Made by a program: the position numbers and the translations under genes. Below, in pieces: positions 14,573-23,213 of a DNA stretch of 64,000 nucleotides (position 1 is the first letter of the stretch; every line of letters starts with the position of its first letter). The stretch is from assembly GCF_000829415.1 (NCBI RefSeq), contig NZ_AP014637.1, positions 5,783,001 through 5,847,000 of the forward strand, read 5' to 3'. This stretch comes from Pseudomonas sp. StFLB209 (lineage in GTDB: Bacteria > Pseudomonadota > Gammaproteobacteria > Pseudomonadales > Pseudomonadaceae). The notes under the pieces were generated by a model. It saw only the letters and a list, made by a program, of their open reading frames with translations. It was not told the DNA's origin and made no database searches.

Positions 14573-17134
14573 ATGAACACCACAGTCTTGCCTCACAACG
14601 ATGTACAAACCCTGATCGTCGTCGGTAACGGCATGGTCGGTCATCATTGCGTCGAGCAGTTGATTGCGGGCGGTGCCCTTGAGCGCTATCGCATCCATGT
14701 CTTCGGTGAGGAGCAGCAGCGCGCCTATGACCGCGTGCATCTGTCCGAATACTTCAGCGGCCGCGATGCCGAATCGCTGGCGATGAGCGACGCTGCCCTC
14801 TACGAGCAACCCGGCCTCACCTTACACCTCGGTGTCCCGGTGCTGGAAATTGACCGCGTGCGCCGTGAGGTGATCACCGCCCAGGGCAGTTTCGCTTACG
14901 ACAAACTGGTACTGGCCACCGGCTCTTATCCATTTGTACCGCCGATCGAAGGCGCCAGCGGTCACTCGAAACTGGTGTACCGCACCCTGGACGACCTGGA
15001 CACCATTCGCGCCGCCGCCAATCAGGCGCGGCGCGGCGTGGTGGTCGGCGGCGGCCTGCTCGGTCTGGAAGCTGCCAACGCCCTCAAATCCCTGGGTCTG
15101 GAAGCCCACGTGGTGGAATTCGCGCCACGCCTGATGCCGGTGCAGCTTGACGAGCTCGGTGGCGCGGCGCTCAAGGCGCGCATCGAAGCGCTGGGCGTTG
15201 GTGTGCATCTGTCACGCGCCACCCAATCAATCAGCGCCGGCAACCAATACCGCTACCGGATGAACTTTGCAGGCGACGAGTTTCTGGAAACCGACCTGAT
15301 TGTGTTCTCCGCCGGTATCCGCCCGCAGGATGCCCTGGCCCGCCAATGCGAACTGGACCTGGGCCCGCGTGGCGGCGTAGCGATCGACGAACATTGCCGC
15401 ACCAGCGATGCCGATATCTTCGCCATCGGTGAATGTGCCTCTTGGAACGGCAGCGTGTTCGGTCTGGTTGCGCCGGGTTATCAAATGGCCCGCAGCGTCG
15501 CCGCGCAGTTGTGCGAGCAGGATGCCGAGTCGTTCTTCGGCGCCGATATGTCGACCAAGCTCAAATTGCTGGGCGTGGACGTCGGCTCGATCGGCGACGC
15601 CCATGGCGCACTGGCCGGGGCAGTGAGCTACCGCTATATCGATGAAGCCACCGCCAGCTATCGTCGGCTGGTGGTGTCCGCCGACCGCAAGCACGTGCTC
15701 GGTGCGGTACTGGTCGGCGACAACAGCTACTACGACACCCTGCTGCAATATGCACAGAACGGCATCGCCCTGCCTGAAGACCCGGCCAGCCTGATCCTGC
15801 CGCACAGTGAAGGCGCGCCGGCGCTCGGTGCCGATGCGCTGCCCGCCACCGCGACCATCTGTTCCTGCCACAACGTCAGCAAGGGCTCGATCTGCGCGGC
15901 CATCGACGAAGGCTGCACTGACCTGGCCGGCATCAAGGCCTGCACCAAGGCCGCTACCGGCTGCGGCGGCTGTGCGGCCTTGCTCAAGCAGGTCTTCGAG
16001 CATGAGCTGATTGCCCGCGGTGTCAGTGTCGACAAGAGCCTGTGCGAGCATTTCGCCTATACCCGCCAGGAGCTGTACTCGATCGTGCGGGTGGAGAACA
16101 TCGAGAGTTTCGAAGAACTGCTGCATCGCCATGGCAAGGGTGAACACGGCTGCGACATCTGCAAGCCGGCAGTCGGCTCGATCCTGGCGTCATGCTGGAA
16201 CCGGCCGATCACCGACCCGCTGCTGATTCCGCTGCAGGACACCAACGACACCTTTATGGCCAACATGCAGAAGAACGGCACCTACTCGGTGGTGCCGCGT
16301 ATTCCCGGTGGCGAAATCACCCCGGACGGCCTGATCGCCATCGGCGCGGTGGCCAAAAAATATGACCTGTACACCAAGATCACCGGTGGTCAGCGGATCG
16401 ACCTGTTTGGTGCGCAGTTGCACGAATTGCCAGAGATCTGGGGCGAACTGATTGAGGCCGGTTTCGAGACCGGGCATGCCTACGGCAAGTCGACCCGCAC
16501 GGTGAAATCCTGCGTGGGTAGCACTTGGTGCCGCTACGGCGTGCAGGACAGCGTGGCCATGGCGTTGCGCATCGAGGATCGTTACAAGGGCCTGCGCTCA
16601 CCGCACAAGCTCAAGTTTGCGGTGTCGGGCTGCACCCGTGAATGCGCCGAGGCGCAGAGCAAGGACGTCGGGATCATCGCCACCGAGAACGGCTGGAACC
16701 TGTATGTCTCCGGCAACGGCGGGATGCGTCCACGGCATGCCGAACTGTTCGCCACCGATCTGGATGACGAGACCCTGATCCGTTATATCGACCGCTTCCT
16801 GATGCTCTACATACGCACCGCCGACAAGCTGCAACGCACCTCGGTATGGCGCGAATCGCTCGAAGGCGGCCTGGATTATCTCAAGGCGGTGATCATCGAT
16901 GACAGCCTGGGCCTGGCGGCCGAGCTGGAATCGCAGATGCAACTGGTCGTCGACCGGTACGAATGCGAGTGGGCCAATGCCCTGAAGGACCCGGAAAAAC
17001 TCAAGCGTTTCCGTACCTTCGTCAACGACAAGCGCAGCGACCCGGATGTGCATTTCGTGCGTGAACGTGAACAGCGCCGCCCGGCGCGAGCCGATGAACT
17101 CAAGCTGATTCCCCTGTTCAAGGAGGTGGTGTAA
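14573..17134 (+). CDS. nirB: Assimilatory NAD(P)H-nitrite reductase large subunit
   Basis: NirB reduces nitrite to ammonia in the cytoplasm using NAD(P)H, FAD, an iron-sulfur cluster and siroheme. The 853-residue protein has an N-terminal flavoprotein domain (GNGMVGHHCVEQL near residue 17; second dinucleotide site VVVGGGLLGLEAANAL near 155), a BFD-type [2Fe-2S] domain (CSCHN and CGGC, about residues 430-465), and the siroheme/[4Fe-4S] domain with CVGSTWC (CX5C) and CTREC (CX3C). It overlaps nirD by one base. Expression is probably set by nitrogen supply through the sigma-54-like promoter and leader terminator upstream. Confidence 0.94.
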   Translation: MNTTVLPHNDVQTLIVVGNGMVGHHCVEQLIAGGALERYRIHVFGEEQQRAYDRVHLSEYFSGRDAESLAMSDAALYEQPGLTLHLGVPVLEIDRVRREVITAQGSFAYDKLVLATGSYPFVPPIEGASGHSKLVYRTLDDLDTIRAAANQARRGVVVGGGLLGLEAANALKSLGLEAHVVEFAPRLMPVQLDELGGAALKARIEALGVGVHLSRATQSISAGNQYRYRMNFAGDEFLETDLIVFSAGIRPQDALARQCELDLGPRGGVAIDEHCRTSDADIFAIGECASWNGSVFGLVAPGYQMARSVAAQLCEQDAESFFGADMSTKLKLLGVDVGSIGDAHGALAGAVSYRYIDEATASYRRLVVSADRKHVLGAVLVGDNSYYDTLLQYAQNGIALPEDPASLILPHSEGAPALGADALPATATICSCHNVSKGSICAAIDEGCTDLAGIKACTKAATGCGGCAALLKQVFEHELIARGVSVDKSLCEHFAYTRQELYSIVRVENIESFEELLHRHGKGEHGCDICKPAVGSILASCWNRPITDPLLIPLQDTNDTFMANMQKNGTYSVVPRIPGGEITPDGLIAIGAVAKKYDLYTKITGGQRIDLFGAQLHELPEIWGELIEAGFETGHAYGKSTRTVKSCVGSTWCRYGVQDSVAMALRIEDRYKGLRSPHKLKFAVSGCTRECAEAQSKDVGIIATENGWNLYVSGNGGMRPRHAELFATDLDDETLIRYIDRFLMLYIRTADKLQRTSVWRESLEGGLDYLKAVIIDDSLGLAAELESQMQLVVDRYECEWANALKDPEKLKRFRTFVNDKRSDPDVHFVREREQRRPARADELKLIPLFKEVV

Positions 17135-17517
17135 TGAGCCAAACCAACGTGGCATTTGCCGAACGCCCCCAAGCCACGGCGACCTTGCACTGGCATAACC
17201 TCTGCCAGCATCAGGACCTGGTCGCCAACTCTGGCGTAGTGGCCTGGATCAATGATTGCCAAGTGGCGCTGTTCTATTTGCCTGGCAATGAACAGCCATT
17301 GTACGCCGTGGGCAACCGCGACCCGAAATCCGGGGCCAACGTGATCGGCCGTGGCCTGCTTGGCAAACTGGGCGACGACCTGGTCATTGCCTCGCCGCTG
17401 TATAAGCAGCACTTTCGCCTGCAAGACGGCAGTTGCCTGGAGTACCCCGAGCAGCGGCTGGATGTCTGGCCGGTACGAATAAATGGCAGCCAGGTAGAGA
17501 TCGGCCTGCCAGGCTGA
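17134..17517 (+). CDS. nirD: Nitrite reductase small subunit
   Basis: NirD is the 127-residue partner of NirB. It has a Rieske-like beta fold (LYAVGNRDPKSGANVIGRGL) but lacks the cysteine and histidine cluster ligands, as is typical for NirD. Its ATG shares a base with the nirB stop (TAATG) and follows an AGGAGG at 17121-17126, so translation is coupled. A strong terminator follows. No nitrate reductase gene (nasA) follows here, unlike in many pseudomonads. Confidence 0.92.
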   Translation: MSQTNVAFAERPQATATLHWHNLCQHQDLVANSGVVAWINDCQVALFYLPGNEQPLYAVGNRDPKSGANVIGRGLLGKLGDDLVIASPLYKQHFRLQDGSCLEYPEQRLDVWPVRINGSQVEIGLPG

Positions 17518-17544
17518 TATATAAACCAATAAGTTGTAACAATG

Positions 17545-17585
17545 GCGGCAGCCGGCTCTTATTGACCGGCTGCCGCTTTGTTTTG
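17545..17585 (+). terminator. Terminator of nirBD
   Basis: GCGGCAGCCGG (17545-17555) pairs perfectly with CCGGCTGCCGC (17566-17576), followed by TTTGTTTTG. It lies 28 bases after nirD and should end that transcript. Confidence 0.85.
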
Positions 17586-17744
17586 CAGATTCGCTACAAC
17601 ATGAATGCTTGCAGAACCATGACAAAAACTTAATAAAGGAATTGGACTACAAACAATTCAGAACAAATAACACCCCCTCTCAGAACACCGAAATAACTTC
17701 AAACATCGCATCACTCATCGAAACAACACGCCCCGGACAACTAA

Positions 17745-17772
17745 CTTCAACCATCAAAACTGCGTGATATAA
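17745..17772 (+). promoter_or_regulatory. Shared porin promoter box, copy 1
   Basis: This 28-base stretch begins CTTCAACCATC and ends GCGTGATATAA; it matches the box at 21498-21525 at 22 of 28 positions. TGATATAAC at its 3' end resembles an extended -10 element, and the upstream part would cover the region bound by an OmpR-type regulator. It lies 160 bases before the porin start. Confidence 0.55.
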
Positions 17773-17932
17773 CTGTCTGCGTCGCCAACCACTGATCCCT
17801 GAATAATATTTGGCTGTTTGGCGACTCAATAAACCAGACTGATTTACATCAGCGCTCAATGACTGCTCGTCAGCGTTACAACCTCCACGGTTTGACACGA
17901 CGACAGATTTGATGGATTCAAGGAGTTACACA

Positions 17933-19258
17933 ATGCAAATAAAATACCTGAGCTATATTGCTTTGGCGGTCTCGGCTGCCCTGAGCCAGAGCGCAATGGG
18001 CGCACTGGTGGATGACCAGGCACAGGCCAAGGGCTTGCTCGAAGACAGCAGCCTCAATGTGCACCTGCGCAACTATTACTTCAACCGTGATGCCAAACAA
18101 GGCGAGCGCGATAACCGCGACTGGAGTCAGGGCGCAATCGCCCATTACAACTCGGGCTTTACTCAGGGCACGGTCGGTGTGGGGGTCGACGCCTGGGGCC
18201 AACTGGGCCTGAAGCTCGACGGCCAGAGCCGCTACGCCGGCACCGGCAACCTGCCGGTCGACCGCCACGGCCACCCGGACCGCAGCTCCGCCAGCGCAGG
18301 CGCAAGTATCAAGATGCGTGCCGGCCAGACCCAACTGCGTTACGGCAACATGCAAACCGAGGCTCCGGTATTTGCCACCAGCCACTCTCGCCTGCTGCCA
18401 CAAACCGCTACCGGCTTCAGCCTGCAAAGCAGTGACCTGGATAACCTTGACCTCGACTTCGGACATTACACCGCGACCAATAGCGGCGTGACCACCAACG
18501 GCCGACATACCATCCACGCCAATAACGCCGGGGTCAGATCGGGCAGTGCCACATTTGCCGGTGCCACCTGGCAACTCAGCCCGGAGTGGAGCAGCACCTT
18601 GTATGGTGCCCGTCTGGATGATGTCTGGAACCAGTACTACTTCAATAACAACTATGTGCTCGGGCTCAGTGGCTCAGATAAGCTGGAGTTCGATGCCAAC
18701 CTGTATCGCACGCTGGATCAGGGCCACGCCAAGGCTGGAGCCATCAATAACACCGCCTGGTCGATGGCCGGCACTTATTCATTCAATAGTGCCCATGCGC
18801 TGACATTGTCTTATCAGAAAATTCACGGCAACACGCCGTTTGATCTGATCGGCACGGGCAATAACCGCTCGGGTGAAGGCGGCAGCTCGATCAACCTGGC
18901 CAACGCCGCACAGTTCTCGGACTTCAACGGCCCGAACGAACGCTCGTGGGGGCTCACGTATAAACTGGACATGGCACCGTTGGGTGTACCGGGCCTGAGC
19001 TTCACGACCCGGCACATGCGCGGAACTGGCATTGATGGCAGCAAGACCCCGTATAACAGCGCCTACGCTGGCCTGTACGGAGAAAACGGTCGCCATCACG
19101 AAACCAACTTCGAAACCCGCTATATCGTCCAGAGTGGCGCAGCAAAAGACCTGTCAGTACGCCTGCGCCAGGCCTTCCATCGCGCCAACCTCGATCAGGG
19201 AGAGAAGAACGTCAATGAAGTACGGCTGATTCTCGACTACCCGCTGAACCTGATCTGA
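17933..19258 (+). CDS. OprD-family outer-membrane porin 1
   Basis: The 441-residue protein is a substrate-specific porin of the OprD (OccD/OccK) family, which carries amino acids or small carboxylates across the outer membrane. It has a signal peptide (residues 1 to about 23, ending SQSAMG), the family opening DDQAQAKGLLEDSSL, the RNYYFNRD strand and a C-terminal strand ending LDYPLNLI. I chose the ATG at 17933 because it follows AAGGAG at 17920 and yields a typical signal peptide. It is a paralogue of the porin at 21698, with exactly the same length, and the two-component genes lie between them. Confidence 0.9.
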   Translation: MQIKYLSYIALAVSAALSQSAMGALVDDQAQAKGLLEDSSLNVHLRNYYFNRDAKQGERDNRDWSQGAIAHYNSGFTQGTVGVGVDAWGQLGLKLDGQSRYAGTGNLPVDRHGHPDRSSASAGASIKMRAGQTQLRYGNMQTEAPVFATSHSRLLPQTATGFSLQSSDLDNLDLDFGHYTATNSGVTTNGRHTIHANNAGVRSGSATFAGATWQLSPEWSSTLYGARLDDVWNQYYFNNNYVLGLSGSDKLEFDANLYRTLDQGHAKAGAINNTAWSMAGTYSFNSAHALTLSYQKIHGNTPFDLIGTGNNRSGEGGSSINLANAAQFSDFNGPNERSWGLTYKLDMAPLGVPGLSFTTRHMRGTGIDGSKTPYNSAYAGLYGENGRHHETNFETRYIVQSGAAKDLSVRLRQAFHRANLDQGEKNVNEVRLILDYPLNLI

Positions 19259-19263
19259 CCGCC

Positions 19264-20604
19264 TCAGCGACTCTGCAACACCACGCGCAGCCCCGGCTGC
19301 GCGTCTTCCAGCAGCAACTGATAGCCATGGGTTCTGGCCACGGCAGCAACGATGGCCAGCCCCAGCCCGCTGCCACTGGCTCTGGGCTCCTGCCGGCCAC
19401 GGGCAAAGCGTTGCAAAACAGCCTGATGCTGGTCCGGGGTGATACCCGGACCATTGTCTTCAACCTCTATTCGTGTGCCCTGCTCACTGCGCAGCAGATT
19501 CAGACGAATCTGCCCGCCCGCAGGGGTGAACTTCAACGCGTTGTCCAGCACGTTCATCAGGGCTTCGGCCAGCAGCTCGCGATCCGCCAGCAACGGCGGA
19601 ACCTGCTCGACATTCAACTGCAGCTCAATGCCCGCCTCTTCAGCCACTGGCTGATAGTCTTCAAACAATTGCGCCAGTAACGGTCCCACCATCAGGGTGG
19701 TCATGCCTGCGCGGCGCGAACGTGCGTCGATTTCCGCGATACGTTGCAATGCCCGAAACCGGCCAAGCAACACATCGGCGGCGTCCAGGGATTTCTCCAG
19801 ACGCACTTTAAGCACCTCTGCGGGCGCCTGGTCGTATTCGATCAAGGCGCGATGCAACTGCGCCCGAAGCTTGTTCAGCGGTGTGCGCAAGTCATGTGCC
19901 GCGTTGTCTTCGAGGCTCTTGACCTCATCGAGCAAGCGCCCGACCTCACCCACCATCCGGTTGACCAGTGACGAGAGCATGTCCAGCTCATCGCCGCGCC
20001 GGCTGATGGGCAGCCGTTGGGTAAAATCGCCCTCGGCGATTCTGCGGCTGGCAGCCTGGACCTTGCGCATCCTGCGCAGTGGGCCCAAGCCCAGCAGTAC
20101 GGCAAACAGCAGCCCGGCGATCAGGATCAGGCAGGCGCTCCAGCCCAGATAGCGCAACAGGATGTTACGCAGGCTTGCCAAGGTCTTGGCCTCGAAACCG
20201 ACCACCAGAATCTGGCCATTTGGCAATTGCCGGGCCACGAACTTGGCTCCGTCAGCAAACCCCGAATCGTCCCAGTCATGCGGTTTGCCGTCCAGTACAA
20301 GCTCTTGTGGCGGCGTCTGCATCGTGCCATGCACATGTTGCCTCTGTGGGCTGAACAAGCCATAGGTCACGACCCCGCGCAGGTCGCCCTCTTGCAAGCG
20401 GGTGATTTCGTCAGGCAGGGACTCGACCGGGAGGTACGACAGTTGGCGCATTTCACCAAGGATGGTCTGGTCGCCCTGGCGCGACATGTAGCTGGCCACC
20501 TGCCAATAGATCAGACCATTGAGCAACAAGGCTCCCAGCGACAAGGCGATCGCATAGGTGACGGTCAGCCGGAATGCCGTGGTACGCAACAAGCGGATCC
20601 GCAC
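19264..20604 (-). CDS. Sensor histidine kinase beside OprD porins
   Basis: This 446-residue inner-membrane kinase has two membrane spans (about 12-34 and 154-176) around a roughly 120-residue periplasmic sensor region, a HAMP domain, the phosphorylated H237 in AAHDLRTPLN, then N box (NVLDNALKFTP), G1 (DNGPGI) and G2 (GSGLGLAIV). I chose a GTG at 20604, which comes one base after the response-regulator stop; a TTG at 20634 would overlap that gene. The gene converges on porin 1 with only five bases between the coding ends. The sensed molecule is probably a substrate of the porins. Confidence 0.88.
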   Translation of the reverse strand: MRIRLLRTTAFRLTVTYAIALSLGALLLNGLIYWQVASYMSRQGDQTILGEMRQLSYLPVESLPDEITRLQEGDLRGVVTYGLFSPQRQHVHGTMQTPPQELVLDGKPHDWDDSGFADGAKFVARQLPNGQILVVGFEAKTLASLRNILLRYLGWSACLILIAGLLFAVLLGLGPLRRMRKVQAASRRIAEGDFTQRLPISRRGDELDMLSSLVNRMVGEVGRLLDEVKSLEDNAAHDLRTPLNKLRAQLHRALIEYDQAPAEVLKVRLEKSLDAADVLLGRFRALQRIAEIDARSRRAGMTTLMVGPLLAQLFEDYQPVAEEAGIELQLNVEQVPPLLADRELLAEALMNVLDNALKFTPAGGQIRLNLLRSEQGTRIEVEDNGPGITPDQHQAVLQRFARGRQEPRASGSGLGLAIVAAVARTHGYQLLLEDAQPGLRVVLQSR

Positions 20605-20605
20605 G

Positions 20606-21295
20606 TCAATTGACTCCGGTGTCGACCAGCACAAACCCCGAGCCGCGCAAGGCGTTTACCACCACCTGACAGCCCACGGCATCCAGCTTGCGGCGTAGCC
20701 GGGTGAGGTGCACGTCGATCAGTTTGGTGCCCGGATCGAAGTGGTAGCCCCATACCGTTTCGAAAATCAATGCACGGGTGACCACGGAGCCGGCGTTGCG
20801 CATCAGAAACTCCAGCAGCTTGAACTCGATGGGCGACAGGTTAATACGCTGCTCGCCACATATCAGTTCACGGCTCAGCAGATCGAGACTGAGGTCAGCG
20901 ACCTGCAACAGGGTTTCGCGCTCCAGTGGATCGATGTGCCGGCGCAGCAGCACATGGATACGGGTCGCCATTTCTTCGGAAACGAACGGTTTGACCAGAT
21001 AGTCATCACCCCCGGCCCGCAGGCCGCGAATCCGGTCGTCGACATCGGTCAGGGCGCTGATCATCAAGACCGGAGTCTGCACGCCGGCGGCCCGTAACCG
21101 GGTAATCACCTGCAGGCCATCGAGCCCCGGCAGCATACGGTCAAGAGTGATCGCGTCAAACCCGCCAGCAAGCGCCAGTTCCAGGCCCCGCAGGCCGTCA
21201 TCGGCGCACTCGACGACAAAGCCGACACGGCGTAATTCCGAGGCGATTTCCTGAGCGGTGTCGTGGTCGTCTTCAATGCACAAGACCTTTCGCAT
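20606..21295 (-). CDS. OmpR-family response regulator beside OprD porins
   Basis: The 229-residue protein pairs with the downstream kinase. Its receiver domain has the acidic pocket E8-D9-D10, the phosphorylated D52 (in LDRMLPGLDG) and K102 (in LVKPF); the C-terminal winged-helix DNA-binding domain includes SPIEFKLLEFL and the recognition region TRLRRKL. It is divergent from porin 2 across about 400 bases. Its likely targets are the two porin promoters, which share a 28-base box. Confidence 0.9.
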   Translation of the reverse strand: MRKVLCIEDDHDTAQEIASELRRVGFVVECADDGLRGLELALAGGFDAITLDRMLPGLDGLQVITRLRAAGVQTPVLMISALTDVDDRIRGLRAGGDDYLVKPFVSEEMATRIHVLLRRHIDPLERETLLQVADLSLDLLSRELICGEQRINLSPIEFKLLEFLMRNAGSVVTRALIFETVWGYHFDPGTKLIDVHLTRLRRKLDAVGCQVVVNALRGSGFVLVDTGVN

Positions 21296-21697
21296 GAGGC
21301 TCCCCTAATCCTATGTGCCGCCATGGTAGCAAGCGGTGACAAACCCGCGCACGACACGCTGGCAATGATTCTGCCCATGGCTTGGCGGCTGCCCAAGGAT
21401 GAGCAATAGCAGCAAAACGCCATTTGTGCGGCACGCTACAAGCCGGCAAGACCCCGACAAAGTTAAAAAATTGTAACCAGGCCTGTCACTGCTTCGTCTT
21501 AAGCCATTGAAATAGCGTGATATAAAAGCCTGGCGCGAGATAATGCATCGCCCACGTAGCGCATGCACCCTCATCTACTATCGCGCCCGCGATCCTTAGC
21601 TGGGCAATGCCCACCTGCCGTAAATGCCCGCCACCGATGACTGATCAACATGCCATCAATGGACACGCCGGGCCCTACCAATCAGGGGAATGATTCG
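21296..21697. other. Intergenic region between response regulator and porin 2
   Basis: The 402-base divergent gap contains the porin box copy 2 (21498-21525) and, just upstream, an AT-rich GTTA...TGTAAC dyad near 21465-21480. A sigma-54-like TGGCAATGATTCTGCC at 21360-21375 is imperfect and I do not call it. No gene seen. Confidence 0.5.
21498..21525 (+). promoter_or_regulatory. Shared porin promoter box, copy 2
   Basis: The stretch begins CTTAAGCCATTG and ends GCGTGATATAA, 22 of 28 identical to the box at 17745-17772. The last 11 bases are identical in both and include an extended -10-like TGATATAA. It lies 172 bases before the porin 2 start, close to the spacing in copy 1. Confidence 0.55.
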
Positions 21698-23023
21698 ATG
21701 AATGCAAAACAATGGAGCGCCATCGCACTGGCTGTTTCGGCCGCCGCGAGCCAGCTGGCTCACGCAGAAACAATCGAAGACCAGGCCGAGGCCAAAGGAT
21801 TCGTCGAAGGCAGCAGCCTCTCGGTACTGGCTCGTAACCAGTACTTCAACCGTGACCGTCAGGATGGCGCCACCGACAACCGCGACTGGACCCAGGGGTT
21901 CATCGGCAACTACAGCTCCGGTTTCACCGAGGGCACCATTGGCGTGGGTATCGATGCCTTCGGCCACTTCGCCCTCAAGCTCGATGCCCAGGAAGGAGAC
22001 AGCGGCACCGGCAACCTGCCACTGGACCGCAACGGCAAGGCTGAAGACAGTTTTGGTAGCGCCGGTGCCGCCGTAAAACTGCGCCTGTCCAAGACCCAGT
22101 TGCGCTACGGCAATATGCAACCCACCGCGCCGGTGTTCGCTGTGGGCGGCACCCGCCTGCTGCCACAGACCGCCACCGGGTTCGAACTCAAAAGCAGCGA
22201 AATCGAAGGGCTGGATCTGGAAGCCGGCCGTTACACCAGCACCAACAGTAACGTGACCACCAACCAAGACCACGACATCTACGCGTTGTACGCCAATGTC
22301 ACGGCGCGCAAAGCCACCTTCGCCGGCGCGGTCTACCAGCTCACGCCGAACTGGACCGCCAGCCTGTACGGTGCGCAGTTCGAAGATGTATGGAACCAGT
22401 ACTACGCCAACACCAACTATGTGCTGGCGTTGTCCGGTGACCAGTCGCTGACCTTCGACGCCAACCTGTACCGCACCCTGGATGAGGGCCAGGCCAAAGC
22501 CGGCTCGATCAACAACACCACCGCATCGCTGTCGGCGACCTATGCGTTCCTGAGCGCCCATTCGATCACCCTGAGCGCCCAGAAAGTCCATGGCGACACG
22601 CCGTTCGACTATCTGGCCGTCGGCAATAACGGTAACGGCGAAGGTGGCGACTCGATCTTCCTCGCCAACTCGATCCAGTGGTCGGACTTCAACGGCCCGA
22701 ACGAGAAATCCTTTGGCATTCGCTACAACCTCGACATGGCGACTTACGGCGTGCCCGGCCTGAGCTTCATGGCGCGGCATGTGCGCGGCTATGACGTCGA
22801 TGGCAGCAAGGTCTCGGCCGACAGCGCTTACGCGGGTTTGTACGGTGACGACGGCAAGCACAACGAAACCGATATCGAAGCCAAGTACGTGGTCCAGACC
22901 GGCCCGGCCAAGGATCTGTCGTTTCGTATCCGCCAGGCCTTCCACCGCGCCAACAGCGACCAGGGTGAAGGTGACCTGTCCGAGTTCCGCCTGATCGTTG
23001 ACTACCCTATCAGCGTTCTCTAA
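21698..23023 (+). CDS. OprD-family outer-membrane porin 2
   Basis: A second 441-residue OprD-family porin with a signal peptide ending SQLAHA, the opening TIEDQAEAKGFVEGSSLSVL and the same strand order and C-terminal LIVDYPISVL as porin 1. The two proteins are visibly paralogous over their whole length, so a local duplication around the two-component genes is likely; divergence suggests they accept different but related solutes. The ATG at 21698 follows AGGGGA; an upstream ATG at 21650 would give an atypical leader. A terminator and a repeat follow. Confidence 0.9.
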   Translation: MNAKQWSAIALAVSAAASQLAHAETIEDQAEAKGFVEGSSLSVLARNQYFNRDRQDGATDNRDWTQGFIGNYSSGFTEGTIGVGIDAFGHFALKLDAQEGDSGTGNLPLDRNGKAEDSFGSAGAAVKLRLSKTQLRYGNMQPTAPVFAVGGTRLLPQTATGFELKSSEIEGLDLEAGRYTSTNSNVTTNQDHDIYALYANVTARKATFAGAVYQLTPNWTASLYGAQFEDVWNQYYANTNYVLALSGDQSLTFDANLYRTLDEGQAKAGSINNTTASLSATYAFLSAHSITLSAQKVHGDTPFDYLAVGNNGNGEGGDSIFLANSIQWSDFNGPNEKSFGIRYNLDMATYGVPGLSFMARHVRGYDVDGSKVSADSAYAGLYGDDGKHNETDIEAKYVVQTGPAKDLSFRIRQAFHRANSDQGEGDLSEFRLIVDYPISVL

Positions 23024-23035
23024 GCGGCAAGTCAT

Positions 23036-23101
23036 AAGCTGCAAGCGGCAAGCTGATTTGAGCCTGACTCACTTGCGGCTTATAGCTTGAAGCTTGCAGC
23101 T
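23036..23101. repeat. Imperfect inverted repeat after porin 2
   Basis: AAGCTGCAAGCGGCAAGC on the left is mirrored by GCTTGAAGCTTGCAGCT on the right with a spacer of about 30 bases. Such AGCTTGCAGCTTG dyads are common intergenic repeats in pseudomonads and may stabilise mRNA ends. Confidence 0.5.
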
Positions 23102-23103
23102 CC

Positions 23104-23129
23104 AGTAAGGCCGCTCAGCGGCCTTTACT
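23104..23129 (+). terminator. Terminator after porin 2
   Basis: AGTAAGGCCGC (23104-23114) pairs with GCGGCCTTTACT (23118-23129) around a TCA loop, allowing one bulged T. It lies 80 bases after porin 2 and could work in both directions. Confidence 0.7.
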
Positions 23130-23213
23130 GTACGTTCATACAGATAAAACTTGATCTGCCCTCGCGCCTGACGCATTCTGTCGAGCTCGACCGATCACAA
23201 GACTGCCCCGGCC

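Larger units (their letters stand above)
17518..17932. other. Intergenic region between nirD and oprD-like porin 1
   Basis: The 415-base gap starts with the nirBD terminator (17545-17585). The rest is AT-rich and holds the porin promoter box at 17745-17772. A 72-codon frame on the minus strand (17680-17898) has no ribosome binding site and I do not call it. Confidence 0.5.

Noticed and set aside
17680..17898. 72-codon frame on the minus strand between nirD and porin 1
   Set aside because: No ribosome binding site, no conserved feature, and it overlaps the porin promoter box.
21360..21375. Sigma-54-like TGGCAATGATTCTGCC between the response regulator and porin 2
   Set aside because: Spacing is right but the -24 and -12 blocks are both imperfect, and the box shared with porin 1 is a better promoter candidate.
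21656..23044. Open frame of about 460 codons antisense to porin 2
   Set aside because: It mirrors the porin gene and has low-complexity composition; no plausible start signal.
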